From Petrosia ficiformis (Eukaryota; Porifera; Demospongiae; Haplosclerida; Petrosiidae), in the NCBI GenBank assembly GCA_947044365.1, contig OX345639.1, positions 4,369,444-4,433,443 on the forward strand: a DNA stretch of 64,000 nt, read 5' to 3'. The first letter of the stretch is position 1. Each line of letters opens with the position of its first letter. The notes below the pieces were generated by a model, which did not search any database, had not been told where the DNA came from, and was given only the letters and a program-made list of their open reading frames with translations. This document shows positions 35,601 to 55,191 of this stretch, piece by piece. Both the position numbers and the translations under genes were made by a program.

Positions 35601-36903
35601 AAAGTGAATTCATGTCACAGATTGGTAACAATCAAGATATAACACTAAAACTAATGTTTTGACAATGTAGGTAAAGATAATAAACCTCTGAAAAGGGACA
35701 CCTCTGTAATAAGGACACTTTGAGCTGGTCCCAATGATGTCCGCATTATAGAGGTTTCAATGTAGTATATAGACTTTGACAGATAATTAAAACAAGTAAC
35801 AAATAATCTTGTTAATCAGTCACAAGTACGTGAAATAAGTACATGTACTTGTTAATCAATAACACGTACTTGAAATAAGCACATGTACTTGAAATAAGTA
35901 CATGTACTTGTTGATCGGTAACAAGTACGTAAAATAGGCACGTGTACATGTTAATCACCAACAAGTACGTGAAATAAGTACATGTACTTGTTAATCGGTA
36001 ACAAGTATGTGAAATAAGTACATGTACTTGAAATAAACACATGTACTTGTGAACAACCCTGTATTTACTTACCTTGTGTAAACAAGTATCAATTAAATCG
36101 CTACATATTTGTTCAAGATCGTCTGTCAGCTCTAGCTTGTGTCGGACATGAGTTAAAACATCATTATTACTCATAACATCATAAATGCCATCACATGCCA
36201 GTACAAGAAACTCATCATTATCACTTTCTCGATCAATCGACGTCAAATCTGGTTCAGGTGAAACTAACTGTTCTATTGGTTGAAGATTGCCATCTCGTTT
36301 ATAAGCGAAGTCCCCAAGAGCTCTAGATACAGCCAATGTGCCATTGACCCTCTGCATCATCACAGTACCCCCTGCTTTCTCTATTCTTGTTTTTTCGGTA
36401 ACATTGACTGGTTTGTGGTCAGATGTAGCAAAATTTAATTCATTACTTCGACAAAACAAGCCACGAGAATCACCACAGTTTGCCCATATAATGTGCGTTG
36501 GAGATATCATTACTACTATAGCCGTAGTACCGCTGTGGTCATCTCCATTTTTCCATGTTGGATGCTCAAGTAATTGACTATCCATTTGTATAAAACCATC
36601 ATGCATAGCATGTTCGATTTCTGTAACAGAATAGTCATCTTTTACTCCGTAATTCTTTTCCAAACATTGCAGGATACAAGCTAAGAGATTATCTGCACAA
36701 TACAGGGATACTTTTGACCCAGCATGTCCATCAAACACACCAAAAAAACTCCAGTTTTTTAATTTGAACTCAGTGGTACAAACATGAGCATCTTCCATTT
36801 CCATTCTCCATCCCTGCATAGCTGAGACACCAAACTTAATTCCATATCCTTCCCCACATTGAGTTGTCTTCTCTGTCTTTGGCTTGTCTAAAAATGCACC
36901 CAT
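32660..36903 (-). CDS. Metal-dependent protein phosphatase PP2C, PPM1A/PPM1B type
   Basis: Mn/Mg-dependent Ser/Thr phosphatase of stress and TGF-beta/NF-kB-type signalling. The ATG at 36903 opens MGAFLDKPKTEKTTQCGEG; Met-Gly fits N-myristoylation as in PPM1A/B. A single exon (36903-36073) covers most of the catalytic core. Metal-site residues are visible in RMEMEDAH, FGVFDGHAG and LACDGIYDVMSN, with the last aspartate in NSRDNMSVI (exon near 34873). Other landmarks are GTTAIV, GDSRGL, DHKPVNVTEKTRI and SRALGDFAYK. The C-terminal helical subdomain exons are near 34873-34793, 34237-34183, 33960-33862, 33687-33497 and 32853-32660, ending in an acidic Ser-rich tail with TAA at 32662-32660. The 750-1200-bp introns hold repeats and a MITE. 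PPM1A and PPM1B cannot be separated. Confidence 0.93.
33060..33490. repeat. Complex minisatellite in PP2C intron
   Basis: Units built of catacccacatactcatacc, tactatctaaatccacatac and ccttcaatcttcataa recur with variable length (about 55-70 bp) six or more times, up to 6 bp before the exon that follows on the minus strand. Confidence 0.85.
33700..33855. repeat. Short tandem repeat (aatggataatgtaatggaag)
   Basis: About seven degenerate units of about 20-25 bp with the core aatgtaatggaagaatg, in a PP2C intron. Confidence 0.85.
35301..35764. mobile_element. pogo-like MITE, about 460 bp, TA-flanked
   Basis: Begins CAGTGAAACCTCCCTTAGCG after TA at 35301-35302 and ends GAGGTTTCAATG before TA at 35763-35764. 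The terminal inverted repeat CAGTGAAACCTC/CATTGAAACCTC has one mismatch. Subterminal cggacacctc and gggacacctctg are related. TIR sequence and TA duplication fit pogo/Tc1-mariner type non-autonomous elements. There is no transposase. It sits in the largest intron of the PP2C gene. Confidence 0.82.
35815..36060. repeat. Minisatellite (acaagtacgtgaaataagtacatgtacttg)
   Basis: Six or more units of about 34-37 bp that include palindromic acatgt, adjacent to the splice donor near 36073. The catalytic reading frame stays open through the repeat by chance for about 70 codons, but a donor AAG|GTAAGT precedes it. Confidence 0.88.
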
Positions 36904-37403
36904 ATTTTGTTCTGTAAGAAAAAGGGCTGGACCACTGAAAATACACCGATTTAAGTGTTATAAGACAAGAAATAGTGAATACCTTAAGCTTTTATGAATA
37001 CGTACGACTCAAATTATTCGTGAAGAGTTGCAGAAGGTTATTATACAGTCAAGATGAAGCAGCAGTTTCCAGAATATAACAAGGAAAGGTTACCAGTCAG
37101 CCATTTTTGTTTGCCCAAATTTATATTTCCGTATACTTACTTCGAATATTCCACTTACTACGCATGCGCATGATTACATCATTATTACGTATTGATGTTA
37201 CTAATTTTAGCTTAATCATTATTGTAATGCTAATTAATGTTAATTTCATTAATTATTAATAAAAACTAAACAATTTTAATTAACAAAAAAATTTTAAACT
37301 GGAGTAAGTTTTGTTTATCACACAAAAAAAATCAATTCACGATAGACTACTACAAAAGAGTGTCATACAATCTAAATTACAGCAAATCAGAAATAGTGAA
37401 TTG
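36904..37403. other. Intergenic region: PP2C 5' flank and alpha-actinin 3' flank
   Basis: AT-rich 500 bp between the alpha-actinin stop and the PP2C start, both on the minus strand. It has a cattattacgtattgatg element near 37173 and an A/T-rich stretch at 37200-37300. No gene was recognised. Confidence 0.4.
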
Positions 37404-45490
<8,087 letters not shown>

Positions 45491-46745
45491 ATCAATTTCT
45501 TCTTGGATAGAGTAACTACAACTATTAGCAAATAGAGAAAGCCCTACACAGGAGCCTGTGACAGGAAGCACGTTGCGATACCTAACTTCCTTATAAGGTC
45601 AAAAGATAGCTATATGGGTCGGTACTGGATACCGTAAATAACATAATTATACGAACACTAATGCAGACTGTGCAGATCATGTCAGTATGCAAGCAGTAAC
45701 TAAGTCTTGTTCACAACAAAATATCACCTGAATTACTGAATATGTAGTATGTATGACTGTATGTACTGTACACATACATCATGTACATACATCATGTACA
45801 TACGTACATCATGTACATATGTAGTATGTATGACTGTATGTACATATATCATGTACATACATACATCATGTACATATGTAGTATGTATGACTGTATGTAC
45901 ATATATCATGTACATACATATGTAATTCAAATCTTGTACATAATATCCAATATCGAATTTAACAGTGTGTGGGTGTGTGGGTGTGATGTGTTTCATTCCT
46001 GTTTTTAATGGTTGTCTATATATATATATATCTCTATGTACATGTATGTACATACATGTACATACATACATGCATACTTACGTCATGCATGCATGCATGC
46101 ATGCATATGTACATATTTGTAATAATTTATGTACACACATACAAACATACATGCAAACATAGATAAATACATACATGCATACGTAGATAGATACATACGT
46201 ATATACATACATACATGCATACATAGATACATACATACATACATACATACATACATACGTACATACAGTTCGTTGGTAGTGATTTACAAATACAAGATCA
46301 ATGTCATGTATGGATGCATACACAGTTATATAGTACCTGGCATGTTGTTTATGTGTGGTCCTATATACACATGTAAGTATATGTGCTGTACGTATGTATG
46401 TACATATATGTACATATATGTACATGTGAATGCATGCATGACATAATATACATACACAAGGATATATATAGAAAACCATTGAAAACATGAATGAAACACA
46501 TCACCCACACACACACGCATACACCATACAGAATACTTATACATAATTATAAGTATAAATATATATAATATATATAATATATATTATAATTGTCAATTTC
46601 ACACGATAATTTACAAAAACAACAAAACTCAATTTAGTCAATTTTCACTTTTCAAAAATAACTTCGTGGTTTGTTTTTATGTATACATACACATGTTTGT
46701 TTATCCAATATATATTGTTTAAAAATATTATTTCTATATCACGCA
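45491..46745. repeat. Repeat-filled intergenic region with inverted flanks
   Basis: 1.25 kb between the alpha-actinin start and the LRR gene stop. It contains a 59-60-bp repeat (atgtagtatgtatgactgta... catcatgtac) at 45740-45920 and CATA/CATG arrays at 46025-46270. An inverted pair (gatgtgtttcattcctgttttta near 45985-46015; matching gaaaacatgaatgaaacacatc near 46480-46502) encloses most of the arrays. No gene seen. Confidence 0.75.
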
Positions 46746-48819
46746 TTATGAAATACTACATTTGGAAGATCCTCCTGTCGCTGTGACTTCAGCTTCTTTC
46801 CTCTTCATATTTTCTACATCATGTTTTCTAATACGAATTGGTTTTACATGTTCCTCTTTTAATTTGACTTCGGGAAATTGCCCTCTCTGATGAGTCAAAT
46901 TATCAATTAGGGATTTCTGAATGTGTGTCAGTCTCTCAAGCAAACTGGTTTTGCAAGTATTAGAACAAGTAAGAAAATTGAACGGTACATTTCGAGTATT
47001 GTTGAATTGAGCTAAACAAATTTTGATCATGTAACCTATAATTAAAAATATAATTAAATTAATAATGAAGCAACCACACCCACCTGGTCACAATTACAGA
47101 TTCATGATAATTATCACACATATACTAGTGTATGATAATACTGACCACTTTTAGCTATAGTTCTGGTTTCTCAAACTTTTAGTTTAGTTATAGTTTAAAT
47201 TATATCAGGCTTAATATAAAAGGGTTTAGTTTAACTAAGGTGGGCAATTTTCATTTTAGTTAGTTATAGTAATTGCAATAGACCTGTAATTTAGTTACAG
47301 TGTCATTAACTAAAAGTTATACTTCCTTACTAAAAGGGGTTTTAGTTATAACTAAACAACTATCACATATTCACCATTAGTTTCTTGGTCAACCATTATT
47401 TTCTTCACTGGACCCATACACTCCTCACACAGATCATATCTAATAGTCTTTAGAATCAACTCATCACGATGCTGATCAGGAAGAGGGATTGACCAAAAAT
47501 CCATACCTACAGAATGGTTGAGTGCCAACTCTTGCAGAGTGTCAATGGTAGAACGAGGAGGATTAACTTGAACCAAAGGATCGATTACAACTATCATGAG
47601 ATTTTTTTGATTCCAATTAGGATATCGTTCCAAGAGGTTTTCATTAAGTCCTTCAAGGGTTTCTAATTTCTTCAAATGAAAAATAGCACCTGGAAGGGCT
47701 CTAAAAAGATTGCCAGTGATTTTTAAATGTCGGAGTTGTCGTAATAACCGAATAGTTACAGGAAGGTCATACAAGCGATTATATTGCATAGACAGTAATT
47801 TAAGATTTCGTAATTGTCCTACTGATGAGTGGAGTAAACGAAGATTTGTGTCATCTAATATAAGAGTCTCCAGATTAACCAGATTACCAAACTATAGATA
47901 TAATAATAACAAGATAAATAGATTTTCCCACCATTCAACCATTCATCAATAGCAATGACTATATTACATCACATACATGAAAACATTTTACTCGACTAAA
48001 AATAAGTTATATACAGAACTCCATTCCTTTGCTTGCTAAAGATTGTTGGACTAAAAAAACATTTCTATAAAACCAATCATTTCTATAAATGCTACCTCTA
48101 TCTCTTCTGAAATGTACAGTACAACACATTCCTGCTACAAGTGAATATACACTGAGTATTGCATGACAAATAAACATACTTCATCATAGAACCTCTATAC
48201 CCATGTATACTACTCAACCACACCCCTCTCTTGCCTGGAGATCACTATCAAGGCTCTTTGGTAAATGAACGCTTGTAAGATCTAACATTACTAAATTCTC
48301 CAATAGTACTATCTGTTTCACTAAACTATTCGACAAACCTATTCATGAATAAAAGTGATACAATGATTTAATAATGTATTAAGAACATCATACCATCTTG
48401 AGCTAATTCCATTTTCATCTCCATGGTAACAACCAATAATAGCTTTGTCTTCTCAATTTTTGATGTAATGTATTCAATACACTCCTCAGTAGATGTGACA
48501 TTCTAAACAATGAATATTAATTAATGTATTTTAATTAAAGAGATATGTACGTCTTGATCTCTCATTTAATCACCTTGCTTTCCTTTGTTTTAGACTCTTC
48601 ACGAATGTTAATATTAGTACATGTATTATCTACTATAGTCAAATGAAATTTACACAAACTCCGCCCAACCTCTCCTCCCTCCGGCTGCTCTAGTTCCAAT
48701 TCAAAGGGTACATCCTTAATTCCATTGGTAGGTTTAGACTTTGGTTGCTCATCTACATCCAGGGGTGGTGCATTTTCATGTTCTTCTACAGATTTTCTTT
48801 TAAGATTGTCAGCATCCAT
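46746..48819 (-). CDS. LRR protein with cysteine-rich C-terminal domain and CaaX box, paralogue A
   Basis: The ATG at 48819 opens MDADNLKRKSVEEHENAPPL, then an acidic linker region. Exons follow near 48819-48573, 48503-48413, 48340-48235, 47893-47374 and 47036-46746. Leucine-rich repeats run from LENLVMLDLTSVHLP through LVNLETLILDDTNLRLLHSS, LRNLKLLSMQYNRLYDLP and LRHLKITGNLFRALP. After the LRRs comes a domain with paired cysteines (LCEECMGPV; FLTCSNTC) that resembles the C-terminal zinc-ribbon-like module of LRRC58-type proteins. The last residues are KCSIS, giving a C-terminal CSIS: a CaaX-type box ending in serine (farnesyl preferred). The stop TAA is at 46748-46746. It is divergent from paralogue B with a 143-bp gap. 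The function is unknown; membrane anchoring by prenylation is inferred. Confidence 0.8.
47155..47370 (+). repeat. Dispersed repeat family 1, copy C
   Basis: Same order of motifs as copy A at 26540 (ggtttctcaaacttttagtt; gggcaattttcattttagtt; cctgtaatttagttacagtg; ccttactaaaaggggtttta). It lies in an intron of LRR paralogue A and nearly abuts its exon. Confidence 0.85.
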
Positions 48820-48962
48820 AACTATATCCTTCTTTGGTGATACTAAAAATAGAATAGCTCCTATGACATTGTTCTATTTTTGGTAACAACGCTAAATTTA
48901 GATCTTGTGTAGTAAGCGTTATATAAAAGGGAAAAAATGTGTAGTGGGAGAATTAGAACACA
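48820..48962. promoter_or_regulatory. 143-bp divergent promoter of the LRR-CaaX pair
   Basis: Spacer between two opposite ATGs of paralogous genes. Bidirectional control is inferred from spacing. No specific factor site is claimed. Confidence 0.45.
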
Positions 48963-50650
48963 ATGATGGAATTCGAATCAGGTTTCTTGCAAAGCTTTTT
49001 ACAACAACTGCCAGAGAAATTACCTGCAGCTCATAAACAATATGCAAGTTGGTTAGGAGAAGATATGCAGAAGAGGCATGAATTGATACTGGACTTCAAT
49101 GGTCTCCAGGCTAGTTTGGATCCTGTGCCAAATCTATCACAATTCATTGGAGAAGAAGAAGAGAGTGAACAAAAGGTAATTCTATTATTCATTAATAATA
49201 ATCATTATATATATATATATATATATAATTATTATATATATATATATATATAATTATTATATAATAATTATATATAATTATATATAATATATAATTATCT
49301 GTTATTATGAATAATATTATTACTTTACTATAATAATAATTATTATGATGACATTTTGTAATTATAGTCTTTCTTCTTAAAACAGTTTAAATATGAAGTA
49401 TTGCTGACTGCCTTCTTCAACACACAAGGCATGCTACCGAATCTAAAAACTTTCAAACTTAGAGGACTCGAAAGAGCAGGTACATTATCATCTTTTAACT
49501 ATAATACAATGTCATGCATACAAACATGTGAACATCAGGAACCAGTTTAGTAAATTCTATTTTTCTTTAGTTTCAGATTTTCCATTTACTGAGAGTATTA
49601 AACAGCTGCATGCACTAACAGAACTTGATCTTGCTGGAAATAATCTCTCTATTGAGATGCAAGAGAATTTGCAGGTATGTTGATCTAAATCAGTGATTAT
49701 ATAATTATACTTTTACACAAACATATATTATATGCTACTGGTTCTACTTCTACATACATCAATTCATATATATATTTATTTTCTAGTTATGGGCACTGAG
49801 AGACATCCGTATTCTAAAACTGGACAAGACTCATTTAAATCAATTGCCTCCATCAGTTGGAAGACTCTCCAAATTAGAACATTTATCACTGAGTGGAAAC
49901 AACCTCACAGATCTTCCCATCACTCTGGGGTTTTGTCAAAATATTAAATATCTCAACTTAGCATGTAACAAGTTTTGTTACATTCCAGGAGTCGTGTTAC
50001 ACTTGAAAAAACTCACAGATCTTCGAAGACTTGACAACCCATTGAAAAAGAGATGGGAAGGTTTAGAAACGTTTCCTCATATGTCAACAATATCACTTAC
50101 TCCAAGTAAAAAACGAAATGCAGATAGTCTACAAGCCTTGTCTGCCAGGACCGTCATGACAATGCATGTTGACTACTGGTCAGAGGAGAACCTACCTCCT
50201 CTTCAATGCAAGATGTTAGATAGCTATGCAAGCCAATACACATATTGTGAGAACTGTTACACTGCTACTTCTGGCAAAGGTTTGTATAGTAGTAACTAGA
50301 TTTATAATGTGATGATACAGTTTTGTATAGTCAATGTTATATTGCTAATAGCTAATTTACCATTTCTTTCTCTACACACAGATTATGCAATCAACATATT
50401 GATCCCTAAATTTGTTGATCTTCGGGATGTACCATTCCAAGTATACTCTTGTGGAAAATGCTGTAATGTTATTAAAGACAGATTATCGACACAACAGAAA
50501 CAACTAGTCAGAGAATTAGATGAAGAATATGAAGCAAATTTAAGAGAAGCACAAAGATTAGCAGGAGTGGACATTAAGACAAGCTCTGTTTCATCTCAAA
50601 GAACAAATAATAGACGAAGAAACAGAACAAAGAAATGTGTGATAATGTAA
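48963..50650 (+). CDS. LRR protein with cysteine-rich C-terminal domain and CaaX box, paralogue B
   Basis: The ATG at 48963 opens MMEFESGFLQSFLQQLPEKL. Exons run near 48963-49173, 49385-49480, 49573-49673, 49787-50278 and 50382-50650. LRR units include LHALTELDLAGNNLSI, IRILKLDKTHLNQLPPS, LEHLSLSGNNLTDLP and IKYLNLACNKFCYIPGVV. As in paralogue A, the LRRs give way to a VDYWS/MDFWS-type linker and a cysteine module (YCENCYTATSGK; KFVDLRDVPFQVYSCGKCC). A basic helix then ends in KKCVIM, a canonical CaaX box (CVIM, farnesyl type), TAA at 50648-50650. The shared domain order and the HLKKL landmarks identify it as a divergent duplicate of paralogue A. An (AT)n/(ATTAT)n array fills the first intron at 49200-49320. 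Confidence 0.85.
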
Positions 50651-51041
50651 ATTAGTTAATATTTTTTGTTGTTTGTTTTCTAATCATCATTTATACAGAA
50701 AATGCACTTATAAAAAATTTATCACTCTACATATACACTACGATCATCGCATACCAAAGGTTATTCACATTCACCTTGTCCTCAGAAAAATGTTCATGAC
50801 TTTAGTTTGGAAGGAGCAAAAATCTCTTTACCTGCACCATTTTCATAAAAATTATCCTTTCCATTCTTTTTGTGTATATTTCAATCCATGTTTTCATTAT
50901 TAAGTTATAGTATAATCATGTATTACCCTTATGACATTAACTTATTACATAAAAACTCATAATTTTGAGGTCATCGTGAATGTGAACAGACTTTAGCAAC
51001 AGATAACTATAATATTGATACAGTAATTACTGGGGAAGTCA
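50651..51041 (-). repeat. Convergent intergenic region with a dispersed repeat (family 2)
   Basis: Between the LRR gene and the tRNA isopentenyltransferase stop. The minus strand of 50757-50905 (aataatgaaaacatggattg... ggtgaatgtgaataacc) matches 58258-58410 on the plus strand over about 150 bp. A shorter same-type end (ttttgaggtcatcgtgaatg) lies at 50957-50985 in opposite orientation, giving inverted termini to a unit of about 230 bp. Confidence 0.7.
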
Positions 51042-53337
51042 TTAAAAAATCATGTTGATGTGTGCTTGGGATGTTGTCAGTGATTGCAAATGATGTTCTA
51101 ATTCTTGTAGTGTTTCGTGTATGCAATCATCATTATTATATATGGTTAACCTCTTTATCTGTTCAGCTGTGTACATTCTAAGTTGTATCTTCTCTTCTGA
51201 ACTCTACAAAGAAATAAGTGATGACTTCTATACTCATTACCTAATGAATGACATTAGACATACAAGAGTTTGTAAAGGAACACCACTCCATTCTTCAGGT
51301 AGAGGCATATCTTGAGTGAACCATTCTCTAACACGTTCTGCTAGATTTGGTAATGACAGTCTTTCTCCACCTGGGGCCATATTCAGCCAATGAAATTGTG
51401 GTTCCTTTTTATACCATACCAACTGTTGCTGAGCAAGTTGTCTAGAGAAGTGGAGGAGAGCATGATATTTAGTGAAACTTTTCTTTTCAAAAGACCTTGT
51501 GCGTGCTTGATATAAGAATATAAATTCTAAAAAATGTCTTTTCATATCAACCAACGGAATTTTAGTTTGATATATACCATCATCAGTAGGAAACCCCCAG
51601 ATTTTATCAAGGTATTCCAGTGCTTGTCTGTAACCTATACTATGTCCAGCCTGAGTATCAGATCTGAGATTATGAGTATGAACTAACGATACCACTTCCT
51701 AAGTGGGGATATATTATTACACATCTTGAAAACTAACATCTACTCAACTCACTTTTAATAATCCATTATGAACTATCTGTTCACATCGAGAATCTATTCT
51801 ATGAAATAGCTTTACTCGAGGCATTGTAAGAAAAAGACAACGAAAATCATATGATAGAGCTAATGGAGAGATAATAGAACCTCATACAGCAAAGCTATTA
51901 ACAGTTATACAGAAATTGCTATTATCTTACATACATTTATCATCTTGTTTATAAGATGTTACTGTCCTATATGACAATAGAATATACATTATATACATTA
52001 CTGTATAATAGTGTCCATTATACCTGCCAGACTGCAAACAAATATCAAGAGCTCTCTTTAGTCTATACCAATCATTTGGAAACAAAGAAACAGCATATGT
52101 AGGATCTAACTCTGTTAGTCTAGCAAGACTAGAATAAGAAAAAGTAGTTTCCAATTCTCATCACCACTCTTATCCTCATTCCTACACTCTATTCCTCCAT
52201 TCCAATTCTCATCCTCTGTTCTTATCCTCATTCCTACCATCTATTCCACCATTCCAATTCTCATCCTCATTCCTATCCTCATACCTACACTCTATTCCTC
52301 CATTCCAATTCTTGTCCTCGTTCTTATCCTCATTCTACACTCTATTCCTCCTTTCCAATTCTCATCCTCGTTCCTATCCTCATACCTACACTCTATTCCT
52401 CCATTCCAATTCTTGTCCTCGTTCTTATCCTCATCCTACACTCTATTCCTCCTTTCCAATTCTCATCCTCTGTTCTTATCCTCATTCCTACACCCTATTC
52501 CTCCTTTTCCATGTACCTTTTCTCCCATACACCACCATCTTCTTCAAGTAACAAGTCCACAGCTGCTCGTGTTTCATCAGTCGATACAGGTGAACCAGTA
52601 GAACCAGTTAAAAGAAACCGAGTATAAAAACTAGTTCCACCAACAACAATAGGAACTCTACCTCTTGATATAATATCCTGAATATGTGTATGATATGCAT
52701 ACATAGTGTGTGTGCAGTTTAGTACACTGGCACATCATCAAACCCGTATTACAAACCTGTATTGCTACGGTGGCCCTTTCGTGATAATCACCAGCTGTGA
52801 ATTGTTGTGTGTTATCAACAATGTCAATAAGATGATGAGGAATAGTTTGTTGTGTGTGTACATCAACTTTAGCAGATCCTATATCCATGTGATGATATAC
52901 CTAAAACACAACTTTGTTTCAAATACATACGCATACACACAAACAGACCTGTACAGAGTCTGCTGAGACTATCTCTCCTCCTAGTCTATGAGCTAACTCT
53001 AAAGAAAGATCTGTTTTACCAACAGCTGTTGTTCCAGCAACAACAAGGACTGTAAACACAATATTATATAATATAATGCAAATATGGATATACATATACA
53101 TTATACATACATACAACATACACACAACATAATCATCAATGATAAATCACTACATGAAACTTCATATATATATATCAATATGAAACTGACTCGCTGGAAC
53201 ATCACATTATTAAGGTTGAATAGATGACATAGCAAATGTGAGTATTTGATGAATGTATGTACATTTATACAGAAAGTATGGACATCATTTAGACTATTAT
53301 AATCAAGACCTCTGGGTACACTAGTTTTTGCAGCCAT
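51042..53337 (-). CDS. tRNA dimethylallyltransferase (MiaA family, IPT9-like)
   Basis: Transfers an isopentenyl group to A37 of certain tRNAs. The ATG at 53337 gives MAAKTSVPR, spliced in phase 1 to [18 protein letters not shown] near 53050, which holds the P-loop. Then follow [52 protein letters not shown] and [23 protein letters not shown], all MiaA landmarks. The end ([16 protein letters not shown]... HHLQSL) stops at TAA 51044-51042. The C2H2-type zinc finger of animal TRIT1 is absent, and the WYKKEP-x-FHWLN ending recalls the plant IPT9/bacterial-like branch. Exons lie near 53337-53310, 53051-52949, 52900-52757, 52681-52517, 52131-52025, 51820-51755, 51700-51240 and 51207-51042. Head-to-head with eIF4A3. 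Confidence 0.88.
52150..52505. repeat. 50-52-bp pyrimidine-rich tandem repeat, about 7 copies
   Basis: Units of ccaattctcatcctc, gttcttatcctcattcc and tacactctattcctcc alternate between ctcatcctc and cttgtcctc versions, giving an apparent 100-bp higher order. It lies in the isopentenyltransferase intron directly beside the exon at 52517. On the gene's sense strand it is purine-rich. Confidence 0.92.
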
Positions 53338-53413
53338 TCCTATCTGCAGAACTGACATTAGCCCCACCTCTACTCCTCCTTCTTTGAACACGTGTACATT
53401 TGTGTGAGAAAAC
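53338..53413. promoter_or_regulatory. 76-bp divergent promoter (tRNA isopentenyltransferase / eIF4A3)
   Basis: The shortest coding-to-coding spacer but one in the window. It must contain both 5' UTRs. Only spacing supports this. Confidence 0.5.
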
Positions 53414-55160
53414 ATGGCGACTGGTGGAGACAAAGCTAGATCACAAAACAAGGCTCTTTTAGGTGACGATGATGCCACCATGGTTTTTGAAACCAGCAAA
53501 GGGGTAGATGTAGTAGCGACATTTGATGGAATGGGTTTGAGAGATGACTTATTAAGAGGAATATATGCTTATGGTGGGTGTGTCATATGTGATTCTTTCA
53601 ACTTTTAGCATTTTCATCTATACTAGGTTTTGAGAAACCATCTGCTATTCAACAACGAGCCATCCTCCCTATAGCACGTGGGAGAGATGTTATAGCTCAG
53701 GCACAGTCCGGTACTGGAAAGACAGCAACAGTTGGTATTGCTGTACTTCAAAAAGTTGACATTCAGTTGAGAGAGACTCAAGCACTACTCATGGGTCCTA
53801 CGAGGGAACTTGCTGTACAGATTCAGAAAGTATGTACACAGCTACATATAGTGTACTGCCCATGTATATATTTGTGAGATAACCACGCTTGTGGTGCATA
53901 ATAAACGAGCGCCGTCGGGACGGGACCCTCGCCTACATTATAGTGTACTGCCCATGTATATATTTGTGAGATAACCACGCTTGTGGTGCATAATAAACGA
54001 GCGCCGTCGGGACGGGACCCTCGCCTACATTATAGTGTACTGCCCATGTATATATTTGTGAGATAACCACGCTTGTGGTGCATAATAAACGAGCACCGTC
54101 AGGACGGGACCCTCGCCTACATTATAGTGTACTGCCCATGTATATATTTGTGAGATAACCACGCTTGTGGTGCATAATAAACGAGCACCGTCGGGATGGG
54201 ACCCTCGCCTACATTATAGTGTACTGCCCATGTATATATTTGTGAGATAACCACGCTTGTGGTGCATAATAAATAATCTTGAACAAATACTCGGTAGTTA
54301 TCCATTTTGGACAAGAAGCAAATGAAATGTGGTATCCAGGAAGACCACTCCTCCTAGATACCAAATTTAGTTGCCTTCCTGTGCAAATGGCCAAATAGAA
54401 AGTGTTTGAAGGTAAATGTTTGTTCAAAATTTTGTTATGATAGTGTTTCAAAATTTTGTAATAGTTGTACAGTATGGTTTCTGTTTTATAGCACAATAAT
54501 AATGGAAGAACATACTCTACACATTGATATCACACTTACAGGTGATCTTAGCATTAGGTGATTATATGAGTGTCCAATGTCATGCTTGCATTGGAGGTAC
54601 AAATGTTGGAGAAGATATCAGAAAACTGGACTATGGCCAACATGTTGTTGCCGGTACTCCTGGAAGAGTATTTGGTATATGCAGTACCTTATGTTTCTAT
54701 TTATGTGATATATTGTTTACAGATATGATCAAGAGAAGAAATTTACGTACTCAAAATATAAAGATACTTGTACTTGATGAAGCTGACGAGATGCTTAATC
54801 AAGGTACTCCCCTCACCTTTTGTGTCACCACTTTACTATTTGACATTTTTCATCATATGTAGGTTTTCAAGAGCAAATATATGACGTATATCGATACCTT
54901 CCTCCCTCGACACAAGTAAGTCGCATGATCTTTGTGAATAATCACATGTAATAATGTGACTATCACTTGTATAGGTGGTGCTAGTGAGTGCCACTCTCCC
55001 TCATGAAGTATTAGAAATGACCAGTAAATTTATGACTGATCCCATCAGAATACTCGTTAAACGGTAACTTCTGTACTTACATACATATATACATGCATAC
55101 ATACATATATACATACATACATACAAATATACATACATACATACAAACATACATACATAT

Positions 55161-55191
<31 letters not shown>

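Noticed and set aside
53851..54290. CRISPR or ribozyme array (92-bp period, hairpin)
   Set aside because: No unique spacers. The hammerhead core strings CTGATGA and GAAA are not present in the right order.
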